Below, piece after piece: positions 7,494 to 15,714 of a stretch of DNA of 64,000 bases (the first letter of the stretch is position 1; every line of letters starts with the position of its first letter). The stretch comes from a virus. Location of the stretch: positions 18,576-82,575 of IMG/VR virus record IMGVR_UViG_3300028883_000005. One strand, written 5' to 3'. The notes under the pieces were generated by a model. It was not told the DNA's origin. It saw only the letters and a list, made by a program, of their open reading frames with translations, and ran no database searches. A program made the position numbers and the translations under genes.

Positions 7494-8471
7494 ATGGAAA
7501 TGACCTTGTTTGTAGATTCAGGTGCTCCCAGTCTTTATAATCAATTTATACGCCGAAACAAAGGCGGTACTTATATGGGAAGCTTTCTTGAAGATAGGAA
7601 AAACGATGACTTCAGCTGGATCCAAAGCAAGGATTTCCAAACCTACCGAAGGAACTATGCTCTTTTTATCAAGAAAAATCTTCAGTTTATTGATTATTAT
7701 GCAAATTTTGATGTGATTAATAATGCAGAAGCAACCTGGTCAAATCAGCAATACTACGAGTCTAAAGGATTGAAACCAATACCTGTTTGGCATTATGGAA
7801 CAGATATGAAGTGGCTGGAAATGTATTTGGAAAAAGGATATGACTATATCGCTATAGGGGGTCTGATACCTAACCCGCCTAGAATCTTGCTTCCTGCATT
7901 AGACTCTATATGGGGCTCTCTTCTCACAGACTCTTCAGGAATGCCTAAAGTAAAAGTTCACGGATTTGCTGTAACTTCTACGAGACTAATTGCCCGCTAC
8001 CCCTGGTTTAGTGTAGATTCCTCTTCTTGGGTAAAATTCGGACAATATGGAGTGATATGTGTCCCTCCTAAAAGAGGGGGAAAGTTTGATTATTCTACCA
8101 CAGCTCATAATATTTTTGTATCCACAAGATCGCCCTCCCAAGAAATTACAGGAAAGCACTATTACACACTGTCAGGCGCAGAGCAAGCAATGATTGATCA
8201 ATACTTGGACCTTAAAGGTCATGTGATGGGTAAATCAGAATTTAAAATGGTAGGTTCAGAATACGAACTTAAAGAAGATGAGGTTTTTGTCAGTGGAAGA
8301 AAGGGAGATGAGGAAAGAAGGGTGGAGATTATATTAGAGAGAGGCGTATGCAACGATTATAAGCTCAGGGACGAGCTTAATGTTCAATATTATATAGATT
8401 TGCAGAACAGTGTTCCGGAATGGCCTTGGGCTTTTCAAATTAATCAGAAGAAAGGATTCTTTGAAATATGA
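7494..8471 (+). CDS. dpdA: DpdA-like DNA 7-deazaguanine transglycosylase
   Basis: DpdA exchanges guanine in DNA for a 7-deazaguanine base; it is related to tRNA-guanine transglycosylase. The 325-aa protein shows the TIM-barrel landmarks of phage-type DpdA: FVDSG (6-10), NFDVI (71-75), HYGTD (100-104), IAIGGL (119-124), HGFAV (156-160) and SVDSSSW (173-179). It has its own promoter candidate at 7429. Together with folE, queD and queE it indicates that phage DNA carries a 7-deazaguanine. The named family is an inference from these motifs. Confidence 0.8.
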   Translation: MEMTLFVDSGAPSLYNQFIRRNKGGTYMGSFLEDRKNDDFSWIQSKDFQTYRRNYALFIKKNLQFIDYYANFDVINNAEATWSNQQYYESKGLKPIPVWHYGTDMKWLEMYLEKGYDYIAIGGLIPNPPRILLPALDSIWGSLLTDSSGMPKVKVHGFAVTSTRLIARYPWFSVDSSSWVKFGQYGVICVPPKRGGKFDYSTTAHNIFVSTRSPSQEITGKHYYTLSGAEQAMIDQYLDLKGHVMGKSEFKMVGSEYELKEDEVFVSGRKGDEERRVEIILERGVCNDYKLRDELNVQYYIDLQNSVPEWPWAFQINQKKGFFEI

Positions 8472-8516
8472 AAAAGTATATCCTTTATGGTGAAGAATAA
8501 TGAAAGGACACAGGTA

Positions 8517-8858
8517 ATGACCGAGAGAAAGCCCAGAAAAATACCTGAAGAAGAAACTTGGTCGGAGGCTTATAATTGTCATACTTTTATCAAGTCTTCC
8601 ATTCCGGTAGATGTTAGTTGGGCATCCGTAGGGGGAGGCTACCAAATAAAAGTGTGTGGTCAGCTATGCTCTGAAAAACCTTCAGATGTTGAAGAGGGGA
8701 AGATTTTAGCTTTGCTCAAAGCTCGTCGTTTAGCTAAAGCTTCCCTAGATAACCTAAACAAAGAATTAGAAGGTCTGTATAGAAAAGGACCTAAAAGATA
8801 TATGGAGTTATATAATAAAATGCTCGAAGGAGAGATTAAATGGGAGAAGCAGAGATGA
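8517..8858 (+). CDS. Small basic protein of unknown function
   Basis: The 113-aa form starts at ATG 8517 after AAAGGA; an ATG at 8487 has no ribosome-binding site. The C-terminal half is a charged helix rich in K/E/L/R. A short beta-like segment (VSWASVGGGYQIKVCG) precedes it. It overlaps the next gene start by four bases. No family recognised. Confidence 0.5.
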   Translation: MTERKPRKIPEEETWSEAYNCHTFIKSSIPVDVSWASVGGGYQIKVCGQLCSEKPSDVEEGKILALLKARRLAKASLDNLNKELEGLYRKGPKRYMELYNKMLEGEIKWEKQR

Positions 8859-9034
8859 AGTTATTCCTAGCGGGCAACTTCCCTCTGATGAGCAACATCG
8901 AGAAGGAAAGAGAGATGAAAGATTATGTTTTTTCCAAAGATGCTCCTTATAATCGCCTAGCCAGTTTTTTCTATACTAAAGGAGCAGCAAACTTGGTAGA
9001 GATAAGAAGTGAAGTTTTGGAAGAGACTAAATGA
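8855..9034 (+). CDS. Short MKLFLAG-family protein, paralog 1
   Basis: This 59-aa protein begins MKLFLAG and contains NRLASFFYTKG, the two hallmarks shared with proteins at 9031, 11890 and 15514. ATG 8855 places the conserved MKLFLAG at the N-terminus; the in-frame ATG at 8840 adds five residues. Function unknown. The N-terminal strand resembles the start of nucleoside deoxyribosyltransferase-like folds, but the protein is too short to carry that activity. Confidence 0.55.
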   Translation: MKLFLAGNFPLMSNIEKEREMKDYVFSKDAPYNRLASFFYTKGAANLVEIRSEVLEETK

Positions 9035-9237
9035 AAGTATTCTTCGCAGCGGTTGGCTACGAGCTAATGGACAGCTTTTTAAACGGAACAAAAGGGCAAC
9101 ATCGAAATATGCTCTTTTCATATTGGGAACTGTCAGGTAGTTCTGGATTTAAACAAAGAAAAATAAACTGGGAGAATATCACAAATGGAACTCAACAGAT
9201 ACGACCTTCAATGGTGCGTGAGGAGACTTCCAAGTAA
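9031..9237 (+). CDS. Short MKVFFAA-family protein, paralog 2
   Basis: The 68-aa protein begins MKVFFAAVGYEL and has HRNMLFSYWELSG in place of the NRLxSYYY motif. It starts four bases before the end of paralog 1 and its last 53 bases overlap the next gene. Function unknown. Two tandem copies here imply local duplication followed by divergence. Confidence 0.5.
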   Translation: MKVFFAAVGYELMDSFLNGTKGQHRNMLFSYWELSGSSGFKQRKINWENITNGTQQIRPSMVREETSK

Positions 9238-9874
9238 CCTACGAAAGTTAATGAAGAAAGAAGAAATCACAGTAGGTGGAGGGTTCATTAGGTCCTGTAT
9301 ATTTAATGAAAAGCCCAACGATATCGACTTGTTTGTCCCAGATAAAGATTGGGCTAAAGAGCTGGCTTTGTTCCTAAGTGAGTACACTCCTGGGCGTTTA
9401 GTGCATACTCCTAATGCCATCACTATCCGTGGCCCGCGCCCGCACGTTCAATTTATCACCAGATGGCTCTACGAAGAACCTCAAGATGTGATTCCTTCCT
9501 TCGACTTCACCCTTTGTCAAGCTATCTTCTGGTGGGATCACTATTGCGGAAAATGGAAGTCTCTGGTTTCAGACGAGTTTTATCCTGCTTTAGCGGCTAA
9601 GAGGCTGGAGTACACAAACCCAGACAGAAACGAGGATGCCGGAGGCAGCTTATTGAGGGTCCTTAAATACTACCAAAAAGGATTCCGCATCACTATACCT
9701 TCTTTCTCTGACGTAATGACCAGATTGATCCGAGATATCGATTTTGATGAAATTAATAGAAATGTGAACAACTTTCCTGGACAGACACGAGAAGAGCGAA
9801 TTAGTTGGATAATTAGAGGACTGCTCAGGGAGGTAGATCCTAACATTGACCCCGATCACATAGTAGGAGAATAA
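9185..9874 (+). CDS. Nucleotidyltransferase-fold protein
   Basis: The 229-aa protein has GGGFIRSCIF followed by NDIDLFV (residues about 31-49), the glycine pattern and Asp-x-Asp of the polymerase-beta-like nucleotidyltransferase superfamily, as in the head domain of tRNA CCA-adding enzymes and poly(A) polymerases. A later SFDFTL may supply the third carboxylate. The substrate is unknown; candidates are a tRNA, a protein or a small molecule. It overlaps paralog 2 by 53 bases. Confidence 0.6.
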   Translation: MELNRYDLQWCVRRLPSNLRKLMKKEEITVGGGFIRSCIFNEKPNDIDLFVPDKDWAKELALFLSEYTPGRLVHTPNAITIRGPRPHVQFITRWLYEEPQDVIPSFDFTLCQAIFWWDHYCGKWKSLVSDEFYPALAAKRLEYTNPDRNEDAGGSLLRVLKYYQKGFRITIPSFSDVMTRLIRDIDFDEINRNVNNFPGQTREERISWIIRGLLREVDPNIDPDHIVGE

Positions 9875-9875
9875 A

Positions 9876-10184
9876 ATGAGCGACGGCAGGTTCGAAGGCG
9901 ATAGTATTGAAGAGATTGTTTGTTTAGTAGGTCAACTAAACGACGAGATTTTTAATCAAACTGGCCGTGATCATGGTTGTGCTTATAGACCGTTGGTAGC
10001 TCATTTTGACGGTGACGATTGTGCGTCAACCGCCTCAGTTTACTTAATCGACATTTGTATCTGGAACTCCGATTGTAACAATAGAGGATTCGATGAGAGC
10101 TTTAATGTATACCAGCCCCTCAAGGAGTTTCTCATTCAAGAAATAAATAGAGTAGTATCTGAATTAAAAGAAATCAAACTTTAA
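9876..10184 (+). CDS. Acidic protein of unknown function
   Basis: This 102-aa acidic protein starts two bases after the previous stop. It has a Cys/Asp-rich central part (DHGCAYR, DGDDCAST, ICIWNSDCNN) and a charged C-terminal helix. No family recognised. The spacing suggests co-transcription with the nucleotidyltransferase-fold gene and the sliding clamp. Confidence 0.5.
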   Translation: MSDGRFEGDSIEEIVCLVGQLNDEIFNQTGRDHGCAYRPLVAHFDGDDCASTASVYLIDICIWNSDCNNRGFDESFNVYQPLKEFLIQEINRVVSELKEIKL

Positions 10185-10201
10185 ATCTAGGGAGAATAAA
10201 A

Positions 10202-11221
10202 ATGATTATGCAAAAGAAAGAGTTCCTTAAAGTGATGCAACTTCTAAAGCCTGGGCTAGCTAAGAAGGACATCATCGAAGAGTTTGTCCATTACCTTTTC
10301 ACAGGAGATGATGTGATTACATTTAATGATGAAATTTGCATCTCCCACCCCTTCAAAACAGATTTCAAATGCTCCTGCCGTGCTGAAGAGCTTTTCAAAA
10401 CGGTAAACGGGATCAAAGAGGAAACTTTGGAGGTTGGAATAGCAGAAGCCGGAAACTGCATCGAAATCAAATCTGCAGGCACACGAGCTCGACTTGCTGT
10501 GTCTTCCGAAGATAAGGCTTCGCAGCTAATCTCTGTACTCAACTTGGAAGAGGTGTGTAAAAACATGACTCCTCTTCCTAAAGACTTTGTCCGCGCTCTG
10601 TACCTTTGCATGTTCTCTGCCTCTAAGGACATGACTAAAGGTATATACACTTGTGTAAAAGTAGATTCAGATTCTGTTTACAGTTCTGACGGAGTGAGGA
10701 TTAGTAAGTATAACTTAGAAGAGCATACAGACTTGTCCACTCTAATACCTGCCAGAAATATTGAGCATTTAGTTCGTTTTCCAGTGATAGAGTTTCGCCT
10801 TACAGACAGCTGGTGTCATTTTAGAACTGAAGAAGGCGTGGTGTTTAGTACTAGGGTGATGGAGGGCGAGTACCCCTCTCTTGATCAGTATTTTACTATT
10901 GAGGGAAAGAGAGTGAGGCTTCCTTCAGAGATAAAATCTCTGGTGTCCAGTGTTTCTTTCATGTCTGATGATAAGGTTATCAAAGACAAAACGGTCACTA
11001 TGGTAATAAGTAGTGGCCAGATAACCTGTAAGGCAGAAAAGAAAGACATAGGTATGGTAGAAAGAGACTTCGATTTTGAATATGCACAAGAAGGGTTTGA
11101 GATTCAGATTAATCCTATATTCCTAAACGAAGTCTTGGAAAAAGCTACTATTATGAGAGTGAACAAAAATGCAGCTATGTTCACTTCGGGGACCTTTAAC
11201 CACATTATTTCTTTGCAATAA
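10202..11221 (+). CDS. DNA polymerase sliding clamp, beta-type
   Basis: The 339-aa length suits a three-domain DnaN-like ring subunit that tethers the polymerase to DNA. Recognisable features are SSDGVRISKYNLEE, equivalent to the DnaN TDGHRLA strand, and GEYPSLDQYF, equivalent to G-x-YPDY, in the second domain. It starts after GGGAG. A clamp loader is encoded at 16365 and the polymerase at 12324, completing a holoenzyme. It is divergent from bacterial DnaN, so the match rests on these patterns, length and context. Confidence 0.75.
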   Translation: MIMQKKEFLKVMQLLKPGLAKKDIIEEFVHYLFTGDDVITFNDEICISHPFKTDFKCSCRAEELFKTVNGIKEETLEVGIAEAGNCIEIKSAGTRARLAVSSEDKASQLISVLNLEEVCKNMTPLPKDFVRALYLCMFSASKDMTKGIYTCVKVDSDSVYSSDGVRISKYNLEEHTDLSTLIPARNIEHLVRFPVIEFRLTDSWCHFRTEEGVVFSTRVMEGEYPSLDQYFTIEGKRVRLPSEIKSLVSSVSFMSDDKVIKDKTVTMVISSGQITCKAEKKDIGMVERDFDFEYAQEGFEIQINPIFLNEVLEKATIMRVNKNAAMFTSGTFNHIISLQ

Positions 11222-11231
11222 TGTGCTGAAG

Positions 11232-11314
11232 CTTATGCAAAAGGACAAAAATCCTTCGTGCTCTAAGCGCGAATTCTGCACGAACTTTATGTAGTCAATG
11301 CATTAGTATACATT
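11232..11314. repeat. Dispersed repeat element, copy A
   Basis: On the + strand this copy has a nested hairpin (GCTTA...TAAGC enclosing AGGA/TCCT), then GAATTCTGCACGA (11271-11283), then 13 bases, then AATGCATTAGTATACATT (11297-11314), a near-perfect inverted repeat. Copies B and C keep the same order and the same 13-base spacing. It fills most of the 177-base gap after the sliding clamp gene. TTCGTGC and GCACGAA on the - strand could form an alternative hairpin. Confidence 0.75.
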
Positions 11315-11398
11315 TGAAAGCTGCCAGCTATGAAATCTTTAATTAGTGGAAAAAGAGGCGGAGGGAATTAAGAAAAGGATAAAAGGGAGGTTCAAAGA

Positions 11399-11893
11399 AT
11401 GGTCGATTTTAAAAGAATACTTAGAGAAAGAGGTCTAAAAGCAGAGGCAGATTTCGCTCCTAAATCTCACAGACCAGACTCTCAAGGGGTATGTGTACAA
11501 TGCGGCTCCGTTTTGGATTTGAGTGATGCCCCTTCAGAATGCCCCGGACCTTACGAGTTTAAATGCACAGGAATCCGAACCAGCTGCATATATCCTGCCT
11601 TGGTGCATTCCCGCATAGCAGATCGTAAATTTGTAGAATTAGATTTAGAACTTAGATTCCTGATGGACGAGTGGTGGATTAATATCTTAAATGGGGTTAC
11701 GGGATTTGAGAGCTGCTCTGTAAAGGATTTTACAACAGGAATGTACCAAGGCAGGAAGGGATGGACCGCCTGTGCAGGAACTACTGGGAGATGGGATTCT
11801 CTTTTTGTTCCTTTTAGCGAGTGCAAAAAGATTTTAAAATGGGTTGAGGGGGTGCTTAAACGAATAAACGGAGATGAGGATGAGGAAAAATGA
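11399..11893 (+). CDS. Cys-rich protein of unknown function
   Basis: The 164-aa protein has VCVQCGS at about 31-37 followed by two more cysteines before residue 65, a possible zinc site. The second half contains GVTGFESC and TGRWDSLFVPF. It has a good GGGAGG before ATG 11399 and overlaps the next gene by four bases (ATGA). I do not recognise the family. Confidence 0.5.
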   Translation: MVDFKRILRERGLKAEADFAPKSHRPDSQGVCVQCGSVLDLSDAPSECPGPYEFKCTGIRTSCIYPALVHSRIADRKFVELDLELRFLMDEWWINILNGVTGFESCSVKDFTTGMYQGRKGWTACAGTTGRWDSLFVPFSECKKILKWVEGVLKRINGDEDEEK

Positions 11894-12324
11894 AAGTTTT
11901 CCTGGCAGGAGTTCCCGCAGGCAATCAAGCTGTTAGGGAGCATCACTTAAAAGCGATGGGTGCCAATAATCGCCTAACTACCTTTTACTATTTGAGGCAG
12001 GCAAAAATAACTATGAAAAAATATAAAGGTCCAGGTAAGGTGGTTCATTGCAAACGGGAACAATTTGATGTTTATATAGGTAGAACAAATACCATGCATC
12101 ATTACGGAAACCCCTTTGTAGTGGGCACTCACGGAGATGCTTTTAAATGTGTATCTAATTATAGAAGATGGCTAACTACAAATGCATACCCACACTTAGA
12201 ACCAGAGAGGAAAGCCTGGATACTATCTAGGGTCAAAACCCTCAAAAACAAAAGGCTGGGCTGCTTCTGTACTAAGCCGCCCTGTCACGGATTTATTCTT
12301 TTAGAGTTGGCGGAGAAGTCATAA
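11890..12324 (+). CDS. MKVFLAG-family N-terminus fused to a DUF4326 domain (paralog 3)
   Basis: Residues 1-38 carry the MKVFLAG start and NRLTTFYYLRQ motif shared with three other short proteins here. Residues about 50-140 match the DUF4326 pattern: YIGR, GNPF, a YRRWL helix, and LGCFCTKPPCHG near the end. DUF4326 proteins are common in phages and have no established activity. The fusion shows that the short module can travel with a second domain. Start and stop overlap neighbours by four bases and one base. Confidence 0.65.
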   Translation: MKVFLAGVPAGNQAVREHHLKAMGANNRLTTFYYLRQAKITMKKYKGPGKVVHCKREQFDVYIGRTNTMHHYGNPFVVGTHGDAFKCVSNYRRWLTTNAYPHLEPERKAWILSRVKTLKNKRLGCFCTKPPCHGFILLELAEKS

Positions 12325-15008
12325 TGGCACTTAAAGGTTTTTTCCAAATAGAATCTACTGAACCTAGAAGGAATGCTAATAAAGAGCTTTTGGATAAAAG
12401 ATATAACCATCCTGGCGATCCGGATTGCTCTAGCTGTGGATTAGATAAAAAAGGATGCAAAAGGCCCAGGATACCTGTAACAGGAAATGGTAGAAGAAAC
12501 ATTCTAGGGATAGCAGAAGCTCCTGGGGCCACCGAAGACACACTAGGGAAGAATTTAGTGGGGGAGGCTGGTCAGTTTCTGGAAAAAAGTCTTAAACCTC
12601 TTGGGATTGATCTTCATAGAGACCTTTACTTAATAAATTCTGTAAATTGCCGTCCTCCTGAGAATAGAAAGCCTACAGATCATGAGTGCCTGTGTTGTCG
12701 TCCTTTATTGCTTAAAACCATCGAAGAGATAAAACCAGATCATATATGGTTATTTGGAGGAACTTCGGTAAGTACTTACATTAGAGATAGATTCAAAAAC
12801 ACAACAATCAGCAGATGGGTAAATTTACCCTTCCCTGACCCTGAAAATGGAGCTTGGGTTACTGCTCAATATCATCCTTCTTTTGTGATGAGAGGAAAAA
12901 ACGATAATCTCAGAGCTATAAACCAGATATATCTCAAAAAAGCAGTAGGCCGTCTATCTTGGAATCCTTACGAGTTTCCTGACTTTGACAGTCAGGTTAC
13001 TATTTTATTAGAATTTAAAAAAATAATCTTCCATCTTAAAAGGATACTTAGAACTAAGCCTTCGATAACTATTGATTATGAATCCACAGGTGTGAAGCCA
13101 TATAAGATTGGTCATAAGATCTATTGTGTAAGTATAGATGATGGAGATCAAAGCTATGTGATTCCTTTGCAAAGGCCTGGGTATTGGAAAGAGGAAGAAT
13201 GGTCAGAAATTCATCGTTTATATGTAGAAATTTTGGAAGATCCTAAAATATTAAAAACAGCTCAAGGTAGAAATTTCGAGGACTCCTGGTCATCTGTTGT
13301 TTTAGGTGCAGATGTTAAAGGTTGGGATTGGTGCACTATGACAGCCTCACATCTTATAGATAGCAGAGAGAAATTCACAGGTCTGAAATTTCAAGCTTTC
13401 TTAAGATTTGGAATAACAGGTTATGAGGAAGAGATTGCACCATATCTGAAGTCGGATAAAGGAGAGGAATTTAACAATATTCATAATGCCCCTCCCGAAA
13501 AGCTACATCACTATTGTGGACTAGATACAGTAAATACCAGAGAGCTGAAAAAATGGCAAAAATCCTTTTTTGATAGGCACCCAAAACTCGAAGCTGCCAG
13601 ACAATTCACGATGGATGGTTTGGAAGCTCTAATGAGTGTGCAAAATGAAGGAATCGTAGCAGACAGGGCTTATTACGACGAGCAAAATGCTTTTCTAGGG
13701 GATGAGATAGAAAAATTAACATTACAGATTTATCAGTCTAAGGAGGCAGAAAAGTTTAAAAAGAGAACAGGAAAGTCCTTTAACTATAAATCTTCTCAAG
13801 ACTTACAAATTCTGTTTTTTGATATTTTAGGGTATACACCAAAAAAGTTCACCAATAAAGATGAAACCAATGCATCGGTAGATGCTGAAGTTGTGAGTTC
13901 TATTAATTCACCTATAGCTAAAAAAATTCTTCGTGTAAAGAAGCTCTACAAAGTAAAAAACACCTACTTGGCACAATTCTTCAGGGAAATTACTGAAGAG
14001 GGCAAGATACACCCTGTTCAGAATCTTCATATAGCTACCACACATAGAGGATCTCAAGATCATCCTAATTTTCAAAACATACCAGTTCGAGATGAGGAGT
14101 CTAAAAAGGTGTGCAGATCTGGTATCGTTGCTTCTTTAGACCCTGAAGAGCCTGTTAGGCTAGGAGAAAAAGATTATGGGTCTCAAGAAGTTAGGATAAT
14201 TGCTTGTTACTCTGAGGACCCTGTTTTAATAGATTATATTAATGATCCTACTACGAACATGCATCGAGATGAGGCGGCGGCCTTATTTATCCTACCTGAA
14301 GAAAGAGTAAGCAAAGATATCAGATTTTATGCCAAAAACTGTTGGGTGTTCCCTCAATTTTATAAAAGCTGGTATGGAAGTTGTGCTAAGGATTTACAAA
14401 AGAACGTTATCATTCCTAATTTAAAAACAGCAGACGGTGAAAAGATACAGGACCACCTTAAGTCTAAAGGAATTTATACAGAGCAGTCTTTCGAGAATCA
14501 TTGTAAAAGGATGGAGAGTGCTTTCTGGGACAAATACAAAGGTGTAAAGAAATGGCAAGATAAAACAATTAAAAAATATCTAGAGCAGGGGTACGTGGGG
14601 ACTTTCTTTGGTCATAGAAGAACAGGTTTCTTGTCCCCTAACGAGATTGTGAATAGCCCTATTCAGGGCACAGCATTCCACTGTTTGCTTTGGACGTTAA
14701 AGAAAGTTAAAGATAGAATTAAGGATTTAGGCTTCCGTAGCCGACCTAACAATCAAATACATGACTCCATTAAAAGCAAAATATATGTTGAAGAGCAAAA
14801 CGAATATATCCAAATGGTAAAAACAATTGCCGAAGATGAAATCAGAGAGCAAAATGGTTGGTTAATTGTACCACTACTATTAGAAATAGAGTTATGTCCT
14901 ATAGGAGGAAACTGGTATCAGAAAGAGGAAGTGTTTTTTGAAGGCGGCACATGGGTAAGTAAAAACAAGGACGGTAGCATTAAGAACGTATACGATGAAA
15001 ATTTCTAA
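12324..15008 (+). CDS. DNA polymerase A with N-terminal uracil-DNA-glycosylase-like domain
   Basis: This 894-aa replicative polymerase has three parts. Residues about 30-205 look like a family 4-type uracil-DNA glycosylase: CSSCGL with C45 (Fe-S ligands), AEAPGATED at 64-72 and YHPSF at 183-187. Next is a 3'-5' exonuclease with IDYESTG (D251, E253), a central N-x-x-D motif in GRNFEDSW and YCGLDTVNT. The polymerase has motif A KDYGSQEVR (about 615), motif B R-x3-K with an unusual NCWVFPQFY continuation, and motif C QIHDSI, where HDE is usual. The UDG-polymerase fusion resembles what I recall of SPO1-type polymerases. Confidence 0.85.
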   Translation: MALKGFFQIESTEPRRNANKELLDKRYNHPGDPDCSSCGLDKKGCKRPRIPVTGNGRRNILGIAEAPGATEDTLGKNLVGEAGQFLEKSLKPLGIDLHRDLYLINSVNCRPPENRKPTDHECLCCRPLLLKTIEEIKPDHIWLFGGTSVSTYIRDRFKNTTISRWVNLPFPDPENGAWVTAQYHPSFVMRGKNDNLRAINQIYLKKAVGRLSWNPYEFPDFDSQVTILLEFKKIIFHLKRILRTKPSITIDYESTGVKPYKIGHKIYCVSIDDGDQSYVIPLQRPGYWKEEEWSEIHRLYVEILEDPKILKTAQGRNFEDSWSSVVLGADVKGWDWCTMTASHLIDSREKFTGLKFQAFLRFGITGYEEEIAPYLKSDKGEEFNNIHNAPPEKLHHYCGLDTVNTRELKKWQKSFFDRHPKLEAARQFTMDGLEALMSVQNEGIVADRAYYDEQNAFLGDEIEKLTLQIYQSKEAEKFKKRTGKSFNYKSSQDLQILFFDILGYTPKKFTNKDETNASVDAEVVSSINSPIAKKILRVKKLYKVKNTYLAQFFREITEEGKIHPVQNLHIATTHRGSQDHPNFQNIPVRDEESKKVCRSGIVASLDPEEPVRLGEKDYGSQEVRIIACYSEDPVLIDYINDPTTNMHRDEAAALFILPEERVSKDIRFYAKNCWVFPQFYKSWYGSCAKDLQKNVIIPNLKTADGEKIQDHLKSKGIYTEQSFENHCKRMESAFWDKYKGVKKWQDKTIKKYLEQGYVGTFFGHRRTGFLSPNEIVNSPIQGTAFHCLLWTLKKVKDRIKDLGFRSRPNNQIHDSIKSKIYVEEQNEYIQMVKTIAEDEIREQNGWLIVPLLLEIELCPIGGNWYQKEEVFFEGGTWVSKNKDGSIKNVYDENF

Positions 15009-15288
15009 GATGATAATCATAGTAGTAACGCTTAGGGAGGAAGACTTTCTAGATAAGGAGCACACCCTCAAGGTTTGGGAAGCGATAAATAAGAGACTGC
15101 CTGAAGTTCCTTGGGAAAGATTTTGGGATCAAAGCAGGATTATAACTGAGTCTATTTTTGAAATTCCTGGCGAGAGGTATACTATACAAATTCCTATGAG
15201 ATGTTTGTTATTTAAAAAGATAAATTGGACTTGGAAACCAGAATGGAAAAAGAGGAAAGAACTCCTACTAAGGAAAATAAAATGGTAA
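14995..15288 (+). CDS. Small basic protein of unknown function
   Basis: The frame starts at ATG 14995, 14 bases inside the polymerase gene; an alternative ATG at 15010 follows the polymerase stop directly. The 97-aa product is basic, with a C-terminal K/R/W-rich segment. No family recognised. Its end overlaps the next ATG at 15282. Confidence 0.45.
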   Translation: MKISKMIIIVVTLREEDFLDKEHTLKVWEAINKRLPEVPWERFWDQSRIITESIFEIPGERYTIQIPMRCLLFKKINWTWKPEWKKRKELLLRKIKW

Positions 15289-15536
15289 AGAATGTACCAA
15301 ACCACCCTCATCCTCCCAGAGTTCCTAAACCTCCTAAACCTAAATATCATTTTGGTAGAAGGGCAAAGAGCAAAGATGAGAAGATGTTAGGTTTGCTTAT
15401 TCATGATCTTTGCGTTCTTTCCTCCAGAGTAGATCAAGGTGTTCTATCTTCAGAGATTATTGAGGAAGAAGTAGAACGATATGTAGAGGCTTTTAAAAAT
15501 AGGATGATGGGAAATGAATCTGTTTCTGGCGGGTAA
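15282..15536 (+). CDS. Small protein with proline-rich N-terminus
   Basis: ATG 15282 follows AAGGA and overlaps the previous stop (ATGGTAA); in-frame starts farther upstream lack ribosome-binding sites. The 84-aa protein has HPHPPRVPKPPKPK near the start, then an acidic helical part. No family recognised. It overlaps the following gene by 23 bases. Confidence 0.45.
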   Translation: MVKNVPNHPHPPRVPKPPKPKYHFGRRAKSKDEKMLGLLIHDLCVLSSRVDQGVLSSEIIEEEVERYVEAFKNRMMGNESVSGG

Positions 15537-15714
15537 TCCTGGTCATGGCAAAGCAGGAACTTACAGAGAGGAATATTTGATAAACAATAAATGTAACAGA
15601 TTGATTAGTTACTTTTGGTTTGGTGAAGGTAAGGATTTTAATAAATATTTTGAGAGGTGGAAAGATGCCAAAGAAGATACTATTCACAGACACAGAGACT
15701 ACAGGTGTAGATGA
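15514..15714 (+). CDS. Short MNLFLAG-family protein, paralog 4
   Basis: The 66-aa protein begins MNLFLAGNPGHG and contains NRLISYFWFGEG, the signature shared with the proteins at 8855, 9031 and 11890. Its last 50 bases overlap the exonuclease gene in another frame, so its C-terminal residues may be unimportant. Function unknown. Confidence 0.5.
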   Translation: MNLFLAGNPGHGKAGTYREEYLINNKCNRLISYFWFGEGKDFNKYFERWKDAKEDTIHRHRDYRCR

